From positions 186,001 to 250,000 of the forward strand of contig NZ_JAGHZZ010000003.1 of NCBI RefSeq assembly GCF_017745095.1: a DNA stretch of 64,000 nt, written 5' to 3'. Both the position numbers and the translations under genes were made by a program. How positions within the stretch are numbered: the first letter of the stretch is position 1; each line of letters begins with the position of its first letter. Under the pieces are notes generated by a model. The model was not told where the DNA came from. It searched no databases and saw only the letters and a program-made list of their open reading frames with translations. Shown in pieces: positions 38,895 through 48,803 of this stretch. This stretch comes from Sporocytophaga sp. (GTDB taxonomy: Bacteria; Bacteroidota; Bacteroidia; Cytophagales; Cytophagaceae).

Positions 38895-40673
38895 TTACTT
38901 GGTGATGAGAACTTTTTCTATTCCTTGAATTTCCCCTTTGGAATTTACGACTTTGAATATATAAAGACCTTCATTCCAATCTGCTGTAGTAATGGAAGTA
39001 CATTTATTTTGCAGAATCATTTTTCCTGTGAAATCATAAACATAAACCTCTGATTCTTTATCTGTTCGGAAATAAACAATATCCTTGGCTGGATTTGGAT
39101 ATAAGAATTGTTCTTTTTCGAATTTTTCCTGAACTGAAGCAACTACAGGCACAGTAAAAGTATTGAAAACTGTATTGGTCAAAATCGGCGAATTTTTATC
39201 AAACACAATTCCTGCACTATTTTTAATTATATCCCCTTCTTTTAATTCTTTCTTAGGTTCGACCGAAAACCTTATAAAACCATGTCCTTTTTCCTTATCT
39301 GTTTTACTATCCGGAAGCATTATCTTTTCAAAATGAAAAGTCACGACTCCCTCTTTAGAAATTTCAGTGATAACTGGATGGGAAGATCCTAAAACTTTAA
39401 ATGTTGATAGATTTAAATTTAAATCAAGTGTATCATACACTATAACAGTATAAGCTGTATCATTACCTGTATTCTCAAATCGAATCATATAACTCAATGG
39501 AGAGTTATTTTCAGTAAGGTGATCTTCACCAACACCTGCAGGTGTTACTGATTTATCGTTAGGGTCAAAAGAGCAGCGAACTATCGAGTTTATATTATCA
39601 TAAGTTGTACTAACAACTGATTCGTTGGAATATATTTCGGTAATCAATTTAAAATTCAATATCTCTCCCACTTTGTCTCCTCCTGGAAAATGAATTTCAA
39701 AAGGTATTAATTTTAAATCAAGAGGTAACAATTCAGATATTTGAAATATGAGTGCATCGGATTTTTTGGATATAGCATCAAGGGAATTGATTTCAGTCAG
39801 CGGATCTCCAATTAGAGTCAGCCTTATCAGTTCTATCCCTTTAAAGCCAGTATTTTCAACCCTTATTGATCCCGTCCCTATAGTCTCACAGCGCGGCCAT
39901 GGCGTAAAGAAATTCGTGCAAATCTCGGATATAGGATTAGCTACTGTAATACCTATTTTATTTTCTCCTGAATTTTGGAAAGTATAGGGTAGTGTTGTAG
40001 AAATGTAGTCAAATTCGCTTTGGGCCGGGATTTCCATTGTATATCTCTCCCCCACAGAACCAGCAAAAGAAAAGTTACCATTCCTGTCAGGAAAAACTGT
40101 AATGCCGGAAGGGTATATTTTTAAAGGGTATTTACTAACTCCGAACTCATAAGCATCCTGAATTCCATTCTTATTTGTATCATAGTAAATAATTCCTTTA
40201 ATAATATTCTGGTCTCTGCGCATTCTCCAAATTGTAAAAATTGAATCTTTTCCCGTTGTACTTCTAAGCCAAATATAGTTGCTATCACCAGCGATTCCGT
40301 TCAAATTTTGAAGAGGGTTAGGCAAAGTAATGTGGATAGTGTCATCATCATTAATTACAACAACGCTAACAGGCATTGACTTTGTCTGATCAAACTCAAT
40401 GTAATGATAAAGCTTTTGGCCCTCTGTTTTCTTATATAAGAAAGAGTAAAGGGAAGAGCTTCTTGTTTCTTCAAACTTCAGTTCGTCTTTCGTTAGAGAA
40501 AAGTAAATTGATTCGGTTGATGTTGCAGTTGTATATTTTAGTATCAATGTTCCATTGTCAAGAAAAGCATTATTAAGCGGACTTCTTTCATCAAATCTTA
40601 GGTTATAAGCTTCATTGTTCCCTGAAAAATCTGCAAAAAATCTTACAAATACTTTTCCGTTACTCACTAACAC
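38895..40673 (-). CDS. Large T9SS-secreted protein, C-terminal fragment (frameshifted)
   Basis: A 592-residue ORF with only a GTG start (40671-40673). It continues the fragment at 40660-41472 in the next frame. It has a SdrD-like module (YDTNKNGIQDAYEFGV), then a long beta-rich part with CSFDPNDKSVTPAG and DTLDLNLNLSTFKVLGSSHP that matches the DUF7619/DUF11-like region of Bacteroidetes surface proteins, and a T9SS type A sorting domain at the end (LYPNPAKDIVYF and WNEGLYIFKVVN). Removing one G from GGG at 40678-40680 would join the two as KGFVLVSNGKVFVR. Confidence 0.85.
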   Translation of the reverse strand: MLVSNGKVFVRFFADFSGNNEAYNLRFDERSPLNNAFLDNGTLILKYTTATSTESIYFSLTKDELKFEETRSSSLYSFLYKKTEGQKLYHYIEFDQTKSMPVSVVVINDDDTIHITLPNPLQNLNGIAGDSNYIWLRSTTGKDSIFTIWRMRRDQNIIKGIIYYDTNKNGIQDAYEFGVSKYPLKIYPSGITVFPDRNGNFSFAGSVGERYTMEIPAQSEFDYISTTLPYTFQNSGENKIGITVANPISEICTNFFTPWPRCETIGTGSIRVENTGFKGIELIRLTLIGDPLTEINSLDAISKKSDALIFQISELLPLDLKLIPFEIHFPGGDKVGEILNFKLITEIYSNESVVSTTYDNINSIVRCSFDPNDKSVTPAGVGEDHLTENNSPLSYMIRFENTGNDTAYTVIVYDTLDLNLNLSTFKVLGSSHPVITEISKEGVVTFHFEKIMLPDSKTDKEKGHGFIRFSVEPKKELKEGDIIKNSAGIVFDKNSPILTNTVFNTFTVPVVASVQEKFEKEQFLYPNPAKDIVYFRTDKESEVYVYDFTGKMILQNKCTSITTADWNEGLYIFKVVNSKGEIQGIEKVLITK

Positions 40674-41472
40674 AAATCCCTTTGAATAACTGCCCTCCTA
40701 ACGAAGCTATCGGCGCATCAAATGATTGAAGGGTATTGTCAGAATAACAATATACTTTATTCTTCCCGGCTAGATATAAAATTCCACTCGCTGGCAGTAA
40801 AGTACCCATGGGAGAATCTGCTGGTAACAGCTTTTCCCAATCGTCCTTAGTATCTTCAAAAACATAAGCTTCACCTTTGTTCATTAAAATAACACTGGCA
40901 GGATTGTTTTGCAGGAAAACAGGACCCATTAAAGTCGTCGAAAGCTGACTATCATTGCTAGGATAGAATTTACTGCTATTTGATTTATCAAACCTGATAA
41001 GTTTATCACCTTTGCCAATCCAGATATATTTGTTTGTTTGTCTAATCTGCCCAAATGCAGATGAGGAAACTGAATCCCCTCCAAAATATGCTTCAGAATA
41101 AAACACCAAATCAGTACCGTTATAAAAGCCAAGGTAATTTGTATATTTCATTGTTCCACCCTCATACCTATAGCCATAATAACTGAAAGCAACTTTTTCT
41201 CCGGTTATGGCAAGGGAGACTGCCATTGTATTTGAATTAGCAATTACCGGAAAGTTGGCATAACGGGTAGTATCTGTGCCTTTAATTTTTAGCAATGCAT
41301 CTTTAGTTAAAGCCCAGACATTTCCATATATATCGGTTTGAGACTCTTCACTTTCCGATCGGGACTTAAACGGGTGAGCGACTTCATCAAATGTAAAGTT
41401 CATCCAGGCATTCTCCTGAGCCTTAGCTCCAAAAGCAATTAAAATTGCTAGTAAAAAGTAGATTTTTTTCAT
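40660..41472 (-). CDS. Large T9SS-secreted protein, N-terminal fragment (frameshifted)
   Basis: The 270-residue ORF has a signal peptide ending GAKAQ and beta-propeller-like repeats such as SQTDIYGNVWALTKDALLKI and TNKYIWIGKGDKLIRFD. The reading frame ends in KGICVSE at 40660, where the C-terminal ORF takes over. The full protein would be about 855 residues and surface-secreted. Whether the break is real or an assembly error is unresolved. Confidence 0.8.
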   Translation of the reverse strand: MKKIYFLLAILIAFGAKAQENAWMNFTFDEVAHPFKSRSESEESQTDIYGNVWALTKDALLKIKGTDTTRYANFPVIANSNTMAVSLAITGEKVAFSYYGYRYEGGTMKYTNYLGFYNGTDLVFYSEAYFGGDSVSSSAFGQIRQTNKYIWIGKGDKLIRFDKSNSSKFYPSNDSQLSTTLMGPVFLQNNPASVILMNKGEAYVFEDTKDDWEKLLPADSPMGTLLPASGILYLAGKNKVYCYSDNTLQSFDAPIASLGGQLFKGICVSE

Positions 41473-41629
41473 TTTAAATTTTAGTTAAAAAAGCATTAGA
41501 AAATTTATTCAGATCTAAAATTTTGGCATATTTTATAGATCATTTTTACAAATAATTTCTACCAATAGCCGATAATATGATAGAGCTTTTATACGGATTA
41601 ATATATTTAGGTGAATGAATTCTCAAAAA

Positions 41630-41653
41630 AAATACCCCTCATGAGGGGTATTT
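41630..41653 (-). terminator. Intrinsic terminator of the small lipoprotein gene
   Basis: AAATACCCCT-CATG-AGGGGTATTT is a perfect palindrome followed on the minus strand by a T run (A7 on plus). Confidence 0.85.
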
Positions 41654-41684
41654 AAGTTTCGCCATAAAAAGAACAAATATACAG

Positions 41685-41813
41685 TTACCTTCTATTATGT
41701 CCGCCTTTCATTTTTTTACCGCTTTTGGGAGCCCAGGTCTGACTCTTGTGTCCGGAAGAACACGAAATTGCGAAAAATGAAACTAAAAAAATTAATACGA
41801 CTATTCTTTTCAT
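41685..41813 (-). CDS. Very small lipoprotein
   Basis: A 42-residue ORF too short for usual gene calling. It starts MKRIVVLIFLVSFFAISC with a lipobox FAISC, and the mature part is a short basic tail SSGHKSQTWAPKSGKKMKGGHNRR. It has its own terminator at 41630, which supports expression. The function is unknown. Confidence 0.6.
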   Translation of the reverse strand: MKRIVVLIFLVSFFAISCSSGHKSQTWAPKSGKKMKGGHNRR

Positions 41814-41882
41814 AAGCCTGTAGTTATTTATGTCCTTTAATATGATTCATTGGTATTTTGTTTAAAACATCAGTCAATCCTT

Positions 41883-44800
41883 CTATTCAAGTTCAATAAC
41901 CATATCATCTTGCTCCACCATTGTACCCTCGGGAAGGTGAATGTCTTTAATTTTTCCATTCATCTTTGAAGTAATGGTAGTTTCCATTTTCATAGCCTCA
42001 ACCACAAACAGCGGTGCATTCTCTCTGACTGAATCACCAACCTTTACCATTACCTGTCCGATTTTGCCCTGCAACGGGGCCCCCACTTGTTTGATTGTTT
42101 CTACTTTCTTGTGGGTTGGTCTTGCTACTTTAATGGTATTATCCTTGACCTGCACATTTCTGGTCTGTCCGTTGAGTTCAAAAAATACAGTTCTCATTCC
42201 GTTTTCATCGGCTGCAGAACAATACATCATTTTCACAATAATTGTCTTACCCTTGCCCAGCTTGACAAGAATCTCCTGATTGTTTTTTAGTCCATAGAAG
42301 AAAGCAAGTGTTGGTATGTTGCTTACATCACCGTATTGCTCCCTATGTTTTGCATACCCTTCGAATACTTTTGGGTACATCTTATAGCTAAGGAAATCCA
42401 GGAAAGAGGATGTATTCCCAAACTGTAGTTGAAATGCCTCGAATTCCTTTTCAAAATCAACTGGGGCCAAATGATCATTAGGTCTCTCCGTAAATGGCTT
42501 TTCCCCTTTAAGAATGATAGACTGAAGTTTCTCAGGAAATCCACCATACGCCTGTCCTATTTCTCCTTTAAATAAACTTACTACTGACTCAGGGAAAGAC
42601 AAATACTGACCTCTTTCCATAATGTCCTTTTCTGTCAGGTTATTTGATGTCATGAATAAAGCCATATCACCGACAACTTTTGAGCTTGGCGTTACTTTTA
42701 TGATATCACCGAACATCTTGTTGACCAAAGCATAATTTTGCTTTACTTTTTCAAACTTCTCGCCCAAGCCCAATGACTCTGCTTGAGGTCTCAGGTTTGA
42801 ATACTGTCCTCCGGGAATTTCATTTTCATATACTTCAGCTGTACCGGCTTTCAAATCGGATTCGAACGGATAATAAAACTCTCTGACATCTTCCCAATAA
42901 CTTGAATACTGGTTCAATGCTGGCATGTTAAACTTAAGCTCACGTTCATGCCCTTTCAGCATAGATACTATTGAATTGAAGTTTGGCTGCGAAGTCAATC
43001 CTGACATCGATGCTATCGCCACATCAATGATGTCTACTCCTGCTTCCACAGCTTTAAGGTAAGTAGCTGCCTGGATAGCCGAGGTATCATGTGTATGGAG
43101 ATGTATTGGAATGCTGACAGCTTTCTTCAGTTCTTTAATAAGCAATTCTGCGGAATAAGGCTTTAACAGACCTGCCATATCTTTAATACACAGAATATGT
43201 GCACCAAGGTCTTCAAGCTGTCTTGCCATATCAAGATAATACTGTAAAGTGTACTTCTTATTTTCCGGATCAAGAATATCGCCGGAATAACAAACTGCTG
43301 CTTCAGCAATACCTCCTGTCCTCTCTTTCACAGCTTTGATACTTACCTTCATCGCCTCTACCCAATTGAGCGAGTCGAAAATTCTGAAGATATCTACACC
43401 ACTCTCCCAGGTTTTCTCTATAAATTTTTCAATCAGATTATCTGGATAAGCTTTATATCCAACAGCATTGGAACCTCTGATGAGCATCTGAAGCAGAATA
43501 TTCGGAACCGCTTCTCGAATCAGCTGCAGTCTTTGCCATGGATCTTCATGAAGGAATCTCATCGCCACATCAAATGTTGCTCCTCCCCATACTTCCATGG
43601 AGAAAACCTGAGGATGATTTTTTGCAAAACTTTCCGCTACCTCCACCATATTTTTGGTACGTACCCTTGTTGCCAGCAATGACTGATGGGCATCTCTGAA
43701 AGTAGTATCGGTAATCTGAATAGCCTTCTGATCTTTCAGCCAATTGACAAGTCCTTGCGGACCACTGTTTGTCAGGATCTGCTTCGTTCCATCAGGATAT
43801 GGACTGTATTTCTCATAAAATGGAATTTGTGGGGTTCTGAATGTTTTCTTTTCATCCACATACTTCACATCAGGATTTCCATTCACAATTACATTGGAAA
43901 GGAACTTAAGCGTCTTAGTACCTCTATCCTGAATATTTTTGATATTCAACAATTCAGGATGTTCTTCTATGAACTTTACAGTAGCATGTCCTTTGATAAA
44001 TTCAGGATGAGAAATAACATTCTCTAAAAATCCTATGTTTGTTTTTACTCCTCTAATCCTGAATTCTCTAAGTGTGCGGTTCAGACGCTCACATGCTCCC
44101 CACATAGTCCGACCGGAAGCAGATACTTTCACCAATAGAGAATCAAAGAAAGGAGAAATTTTTACTCCCGGATAAGAACTTCCTTCATCAAGACGAATAC
44201 CAAAACCTGCTGCATTTCTGTAGGCAATGATAGTACCATAATCAGGTTTAAAGCCATTGGCAGGATCTTCTGTTGTCACACGACACTGTATGGCAAAGCC
44301 ATTGCATTTAACATCTTCCTGTCTGGATATATAGATGCAGGTATCTGACAACTTATGTCCTTTGGCAATCAAGATCTGAGAGCGGACGATATCTATTCCT
44401 GTTATTTCCTCAGTAATCGTATGCTCAACCTGGATACGAGGGTTTACTTCTATAAAGTATACCTTTTCATCCTGATCCACAAGAAACTCGACGGTACCAA
44501 CATTATTATACTTTACATGTCGTGCAATTGTAAGGGCATAATTGTAGATCTTTTGTTTAGTTTCCTCTTTCAAAACAGGACATGGAGCCACCTCTACAAC
44601 TTTCTGAAATCTTCTTTGCACAGAGCAATCTCTTTCATACAAGTGAACAATATTCCCATGGTTATCTCCCATGAGCTGCACTTCTATGTGCTTCGGCCTG
44701 TCTATAAACTTTTCAAGGAAAACCGTATCATCTCCAAATGCCTTCAGCGATTCGGCTCTGGCTTCATTGTAAGCCCGTTCAAGCTGACTTTCATCACGGA

Positions 44801-45329
44801 TAACGCGCATCCCTCTTCCACCTCCTCCGGCCGCTGCTTTCATCATTAAAGGATATCCTATACGATGGGCTTCTTTCTGGGCAATTTCAAGAGATAATAA
44901 ATCTTGCTTACTGTCTTCTATGATCGGTACACCCGCGCTGATAGCAATTTCCTTGGCAGAGACTTTATCTCCCAAAGCTTCCATCACCTCTGGTTCCGGG
45001 CCAATAAAGATAATTCCCTCTTCTTTACATCTCCTTGCAAGATTTACATTTTCTGATAAAAAGCCATAGCCAGGATGTATGGCATCTACACTATGTCTTT
45101 TCGCAAGTTGAATGATTTGTTCAATGTCAAGGTATGGTTTTAGCGGTTCATTATCTCTTCCGATCTGATAAGCTTCATCCGCTTTATAACGATGCAAAGA
45201 ATAACGATCCTCATAAGTATAAATCGCTACGGTTTTTATTTTCAGCTCAGAGGCAGCGCGCAAGACACGGATAGCGATTTCACCACGATTGGCAACCAGT
45301 AACTTTTCTAATTTCTTTAGTTGACTCAT
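41883..45329 (-). CDS. pyc: Pyruvate carboxylase
   Basis: A single-chain biotin enzyme of 1148 residues making oxaloacetate from pyruvate, ATP and bicarbonate. The biotin carboxylase part holds GGGGRGMRV and KVVEVAPCP, the carboxyltransferase part starts TDTTFRDAHQSLLATRVRT (about residue 540), and biotin is attached at K1114 in VEAMKMETT. The order (BC, CT, BCCP) is that of the bacterial and eukaryotic alpha4 type. It is monocistronic as far as can be seen. Confidence 0.97.
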   Translation of the reverse strand: MSQLKKLEKLLVANRGEIAIRVLRAASELKIKTVAIYTYEDRYSLHRYKADEAYQIGRDNEPLKPYLDIEQIIQLAKRHSVDAIHPGYGFLSENVNLARRCKEEGIIFIGPEPEVMEALGDKVSAKEIAISAGVPIIEDSKQDLLSLEIAQKEAHRIGYPLMMKAAAGGGGRGMRVIRDESQLERAYNEARAESLKAFGDDTVFLEKFIDRPKHIEVQLMGDNHGNIVHLYERDCSVQRRFQKVVEVAPCPVLKEETKQKIYNYALTIARHVKYNNVGTVEFLVDQDEKVYFIEVNPRIQVEHTITEEITGIDIVRSQILIAKGHKLSDTCIYISRQEDVKCNGFAIQCRVTTEDPANGFKPDYGTIIAYRNAAGFGIRLDEGSSYPGVKISPFFDSLLVKVSASGRTMWGACERLNRTLREFRIRGVKTNIGFLENVISHPEFIKGHATVKFIEEHPELLNIKNIQDRGTKTLKFLSNVIVNGNPDVKYVDEKKTFRTPQIPFYEKYSPYPDGTKQILTNSGPQGLVNWLKDQKAIQITDTTFRDAHQSLLATRVRTKNMVEVAESFAKNHPQVFSMEVWGGATFDVAMRFLHEDPWQRLQLIREAVPNILLQMLIRGSNAVGYKAYPDNLIEKFIEKTWESGVDIFRIFDSLNWVEAMKVSIKAVKERTGGIAEAAVCYSGDILDPENKKYTLQYYLDMARQLEDLGAHILCIKDMAGLLKPYSAELLIKELKKAVSIPIHLHTHDTSAIQAATYLKAVEAGVDIIDVAIASMSGLTSQPNFNSIVSMLKGHERELKFNMPALNQYSSYWEDVREFYYPFESDLKAGTAEVYENEIPGGQYSNLRPQAESLGLGEKFEKVKQNYALVNKMFGDIIKVTPSSKVVGDMALFMTSNNLTEKDIMERGQYLSFPESVVSLFKGEIGQAYGGFPEKLQSIILKGEKPFTERPNDHLAPVDFEKEFEAFQLQFGNTSSFLDFLSYKMYPKVFEGYAKHREQYGDVSNIPTLAFFYGLKNNQEILVKLGKGKTIIVKMMYCSAADENGMRTVFFELNGQTRNVQVKDNTIKVARPTHKKVETIKQVGAPLQGKIGQVMVKVGDSVRENAPLFVVEAMKMETTITSKMNGKIKDIHLPEGTMVEQDDMVIELE

Positions 45330-45497
45330 TGAACAGGAAGATTAATAAGTTTGAAAAATTTTAAACTTCTGAATTGACCAGGACAGAAAGAGCAAGCGTC
45401 CTTGTTGGGTCATTCAAAAATAATAAAAAAACAATATCAATGCGGACTTAAAATGCTTTTCTTTATAATGATCGAGCTCTTAATAAGGTTTCTTTAT

Positions 45498-45552
45498 AAA
45501 AAAAATATGCTGAACTACGAAAAGAATTAATCTTTTTATAATTCAGCATAAA
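45498..45552 (-). terminator. Intrinsic terminator of the cystathionine beta-synthase gene
   Basis: TATGCTGAA (45506-45514) pairs with TTCAGCATA (45542-45550). An inner AAAAAGA/TCTTTTT-like hairpin sits in the loop, and the minus strand continues with eight T. Confidence 0.72.
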
Positions 45553-45579
45553 CAACTAGTAATATTTCTTTTGAAGAAT

Positions 45580-46947
45580 TTATCTCGCCATTGCAGAAAG
45601 CAAATCTGCCTGAGTGATAATTCTCACATCATTCTTTTCATCGCGAACCAGAAGGGCTGTGTTCTCTTTCGTTATTAAGGATGAAAGCACGTCTATTGTA
45701 TTGTCCAATCCTACAAAAGTAAATGGTGCTTCCATTACCTCGCCTACTGTTAGATCTTTCAATCCAGGGTTTTCAATTAATTTCTTCAGTACCTTAGAAT
45801 CCGTAAGACTTCCAACGAAAGCATCGCCGTCTATTACAGGGATCTGAGAAATGCCTTTTCCGTTCAGAATTTTCACCGCCTCTCCTACTTTGTCATTTTT
45901 AGCTATCGTAATAAGTTTTCCGTTTTTCTGTTCTGCAATGATATCTTTTGCTGTGGCAAAACTACGGCTTTCAAGATATCCGTGATCTTTCATCCACACG
46001 TCATTGTAAATCTTAGCCAGATACCTTGTACCATGATCTGGTAGGATTACCACCATCACATCATTATCGGTAAAATGCTCTTTTGCATACTCCAATGCTC
46101 CATAGACCGCAGAACCACTAGACCAGCCAACAAACAATCCTTCTTCTCGTGCTAGTTTTCTTGTCATTACAGCTGCATCCTTATCAGTAACTTTAATAAA
46201 CTGATCGATCAGACTGAAGTCAACATTTTTCGGAAGGATGTCTTCACCTATACCTTCTGTTCCGTAGGGGAAAATTTCATTTTCATCAAACACTCCTGTT
46301 TCCTTGTATTTTTTAAATACAGAGCCATAAGTATCAATACCTATTGATTTGATTGAAGAATTCTTTTCCTTCAGGAATTTAGACACACCGCACATCGTAC
46401 CGCCCGTTCCTACACCGGCAGCAAAATGCGTTACCTTTCCTTCTGTCTGACTCCAGATCTCAGGACCAGTTGTTTCATAGTGAGCTGCTGTATTAGAAAG
46501 GTTATCGTACTGATTTGGATAAAACGAATTTGGTATTTCTTTATTCAATTTTGCGGCAACACAATAATAAGATCTAGGATCAGAAGGAGCTACGTTTGTT
46601 GGACAAATGATAACTTCTGCTCCAAGTGCACGCAATACGTCAACTTTCTCTTTTGACTGTTTATCAGTAGTGGTAAAAATACACTTGTATCCTTTTGCAA
46701 TAGCAGCCAGCGCAAGTCCCATTCCTGTGTTTCCGGAAGTTCCTTCTATAATGGTTCCTCCTGGTTTCAGAATACCTGCTTTCTCTGCATCTTCAACCAT
46801 TTTTAAAGCCATTCTGTCTTTTACAGAATTTCCGGGATTAAAATATTCGACTTTAACGAGTATTGTCCCTTTTATTCCTTTGGTTACTTTGTTAAGCTTT
46901 ACCAATGGAGTATTTCCTATCGCCTGAATAATTGAAGAGTAGTACAT
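45580..46947 (-). CDS. Cystathionine beta-synthase
   Basis: The 455-residue enzyme has a PLP fold type II domain with the cofactor lysine K43 in NPGNSVKDRMALK, the GTSGNTGMGLALA phosphate loop and GVGTGGTMCG. Two CBS regulatory domains occupy about residues 335-455. This architecture is that of cystathionine beta-synthase, with the cysteine synthase reaction as an alternative in bacteria. A possible promoter lies at 46971-46999. Confidence 0.93.
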   Translation of the reverse strand: MYYSSIIQAIGNTPLVKLNKVTKGIKGTILVKVEYFNPGNSVKDRMALKMVEDAEKAGILKPGGTIIEGTSGNTGMGLALAAIAKGYKCIFTTTDKQSKEKVDVLRALGAEVIICPTNVAPSDPRSYYCVAAKLNKEIPNSFYPNQYDNLSNTAAHYETTGPEIWSQTEGKVTHFAAGVGTGGTMCGVSKFLKEKNSSIKSIGIDTYGSVFKKYKETGVFDENEIFPYGTEGIGEDILPKNVDFSLIDQFIKVTDKDAAVMTRKLAREEGLFVGWSSGSAVYGALEYAKEHFTDNDVMVVILPDHGTRYLAKIYNDVWMKDHGYLESRSFATAKDIIAEQKNGKLITIAKNDKVGEAVKILNGKGISQIPVIDGDAFVGSLTDSKVLKKLIENPGLKDLTVGEVMEAPFTFVGLDNTIDVLSSLITKENTALLVRDEKNDVRIITQADLLSAMAR

Positions 46948-46970
46948 AAAAACTTAAAGTTTGCCTTTGT

Positions 46971-46999
46971 CAAAATTAGAAATAAGATCTTTGAAACAA
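46971..46999 (-). promoter_or_regulatory. Possible promoter of the CBS gene
   Basis: On the minus strand TTG (46997-46999), an 18-base spacer and TAATTTTG (46971-46978) resemble the Bacteroidetes consensus. The spacer is shorter than the 20 bases seen elsewhere here. Confidence 0.35.
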
Positions 47000-47047
47000 A
47001 ATTTCAGACCCGTATTTCAACAAAGTTTAGGGAAGTTAAGTTTGGGG

Positions 47048-47266
47048 AAAGCGAAAAGCTTAAAGCGGAAAGCTTAAAGTTAAAAGTGGAAAGTTAAAAG
47101 TTTTAGGTAATAAGTTTTATGAATTGGCGGAGTGACTTTCAAATAAATTCGGAATAGATATTTTGTTGCAGTAACTCAACCCGTACTATTTTATTCTACC
47201 AGGAAAATCAGCTATTATGTTTAAAGTAAACTTTTATTTCACTTTTTGCTTTAAGCTTTTCGCTTT
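47048..47266. repeat. Intergenic element bounded by 19-bp inverted repeats
   Basis: AAAGCGAAAAGCTTAAAGC at 47048-47066 recurs exactly inverted at 47248-47266, 181 bases apart. Inside the left end, AAAGCTTAAAG- and AAAGTTAAAAG-type short direct repeats follow. It fills most of the gap between the CBS gene and pyrB. It could be a small non-coding repeat element or a miniature transposable element; no transposase is present. Confidence 0.6.
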
Positions 47267-47274
47267 CAGCTTTA

Positions 47275-48201
47275 TTACTCTGTAGCGCCAGCCAGAAGAT
47301 AAAGCACTGCCATTCTCACCGCCACACCATTTTCTACCTGATTCAGGATCACAGAATGATGGGAATCTGCTACATCACTTGACAACTCCACTCCCCTATT
47401 AATAGGTCCAGGGTGCATGATCATTATTTCTTTGTTAAGAGAATCTAACAAAGATTTATTAATCCCATAATATAAAGAGTACTCCCTCAAAGAAGGGAAA
47501 TATTTGATGGTCTGTCTTTCAAGCTGGATTCTCAAAACGTTTGCTACATCGCACCACTCCAAAGCTTTCTTAAGATCCAGTTCTACTTTTACATTAAGAT
47601 CTTTGATGTATTTTGGAAGGAGAGTGATTGGACCACAAACCATTACTTCGGCTCCTAGCTTCTGTAATGCAAAAATATTTGAAAGCGCTACTCTTGAATG
47701 CAGGATGTCTCCGAAAATACAAACCTTCTTCCCCTCCACATGACCGAATTTCTCTTTTATCGTAAATGCGTCTAGCAAAGCCTGAGTAGGATGTTCATGA
47801 GTTCCATCGCCGGCATTGACAATCTTTGCTTTGATATGCTTTGAAAGATAATGAGGAGAGCCTACGCTGCTGTGTCTCATCACTATCATATCCACTTTCA
47901 TTGCAAGGATATTATTGACGGTGTCCAGTAATGTTTCGCCTTTCTTCACAGAACTTGATGATGATGAAAAATTTATAACATCAGCAGATAATCTTTTTTC
48001 TGCAAGCTCAAAAGATAATCTTGTTCTGGTAGAATTTTCGAAAAATATATTGGCAATAGTGATATCCCTCAGAGAAGGTACTTTTTTGATAGGTCGGTTA
48101 ATTACTTCTTTAAAATTTCCCGCAGTATCTAAAATTAAATTAATGTCCTCTCTGGTGAGGTCTTTTATTCCAAGAAGGTGCTTAACACTTAAATGCTGCA
48201 T
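47275..48201 (-). CDS. pyrB: Aspartate carbamoyltransferase catalytic chain
   Basis: The 308-residue enzyme joins carbamoyl phosphate and aspartate in pyrimidine synthesis. The carbamoyl phosphate loop is [15 protein letters not shown], the [10 protein letters not shown] segment and [11 protein letters not shown] follow, and [11 protein letters not shown] is in the aspartate domain. It starts 2 bases after the pyrR stop, so pyrR-pyrB is an operon. No pyrI is adjacent. Confidence 0.97.
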   Translation of the reverse strand: MQHLSVKHLLGIKDLTREDINLILDTAGNFKEVINRPIKKVPSLRDITIANIFFENSTRTRLSFELAEKRLSADVINFSSSSSSVKKGETLLDTVNNILAMKVDMIVMRHSSVGSPHYLSKHIKAKIVNAGDGTHEHPTQALLDAFTIKEKFGHVEGKKVCIFGDILHSRVALSNIFALQKLGAEVMVCGPITLLPKYIKDLNVKVELDLKKALEWCDVANVLRIQLERQTIKYFPSLREYSLYYGINKSLLDSLNKEIMIMHPGPINRGVELSSDVADSHHSVILNQVENGVAVRMAVLYLLAGATE

Positions 48202-48203
48202 TG

Positions 48204-48746
48204 TTAGGTTTTATTAATCAACCAAATATTATCGTCTTTCAATCCTTCTTCCTTTAATTCAACCAATACTTTTTCGGATTCAAGGCAATCGACCTCTACA
48301 CCGATATAATTAGGCTGAATTGGAAGATCTCTGCTGTATTTTCTGTCTACAAGTACAAGTAGTTCAACTTTTCTCGGTCTTCCGAAAGCAGTCATGGCAT
48401 CCATAGCTGCGCGGATAGTCCTTCCTGTATAAAGAACATCATCTACAAGAATTACGTTTTTATCCTCAATCAGGAATGGAACCTTTGTAGCATTGGCTTT
48501 TAAAGGATTATCCTTTCTCCTGAAATCATCACGGAAGAAAGTAACATCCAGATAACCAATCTTTACATCTTTTTGAAGAATGTCCTGAAGTTTTCTCTGA
48601 ATACGTTCGGAAAAGCTTACACCTCTTGGCTGTATCCCAAGAATAACAGAGTTGGAAAAATCACCGTGAAGTTCAATCAACTGATGACAAAGCCTGTCGA
48701 TCGTTATTGAAAGACGTTCGGTACCGATGATGAGTCTTTTTTCCAT
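48204..48746 (-). CDS. pyrR: Bifunctional pyr operon regulator / uracil phosphoribosyltransferase
   Basis: The 180-residue protein has the PRPP-binding motif [21 protein letters not shown] and the basic RNA-contact region of PyrR proteins. In Bacillus it is an mRNA-binding attenuator responsive to UMP and UTP. I did not find an obvious PyrR-type leader hairpin upstream. A TATCTTTG box at 48759-48766 fits a -7 element without a clear -33. It is the first gene of pyrR-pyrB. Confidence 0.95.
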   Translation of the reverse strand: MEKRLIIGTERLSITIDRLCHQLIELHGDFSNSVILGIQPRGVSFSERIQRKLQDILQKDVKIGYLDVTFFRDDFRRKDNPLKANATKVPFLIEDKNVILVDDVLYTGRTIRAAMDAMTAFGRPRKVELLVLVDRKYSRDLPIQPNYIGVEVDCLESEKVLVELKEEGLKDDNIWLINKT

Positions 48747-48803
48747 TTAAAAATTTTTCAAAGATAATAATGAACTGATTTTATTCGAAAAATTATAAGA
48801 TTT

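Noticed and set aside
41941-42279. 112-residue plus-strand ORF
   Set aside because: Antisense to the biotinyl domain of pyc.
44355-44849. 164-residue plus-strand ORF
   Set aside because: It lies inside pyc in the antisense frame, with no recognisable domain or start context.
47040-47120. Short A/G-rich repeats seen as a CRISPR-like array
   Set aside because: The periods are irregular and short, without spacers; the inverted-repeat element is the better description.
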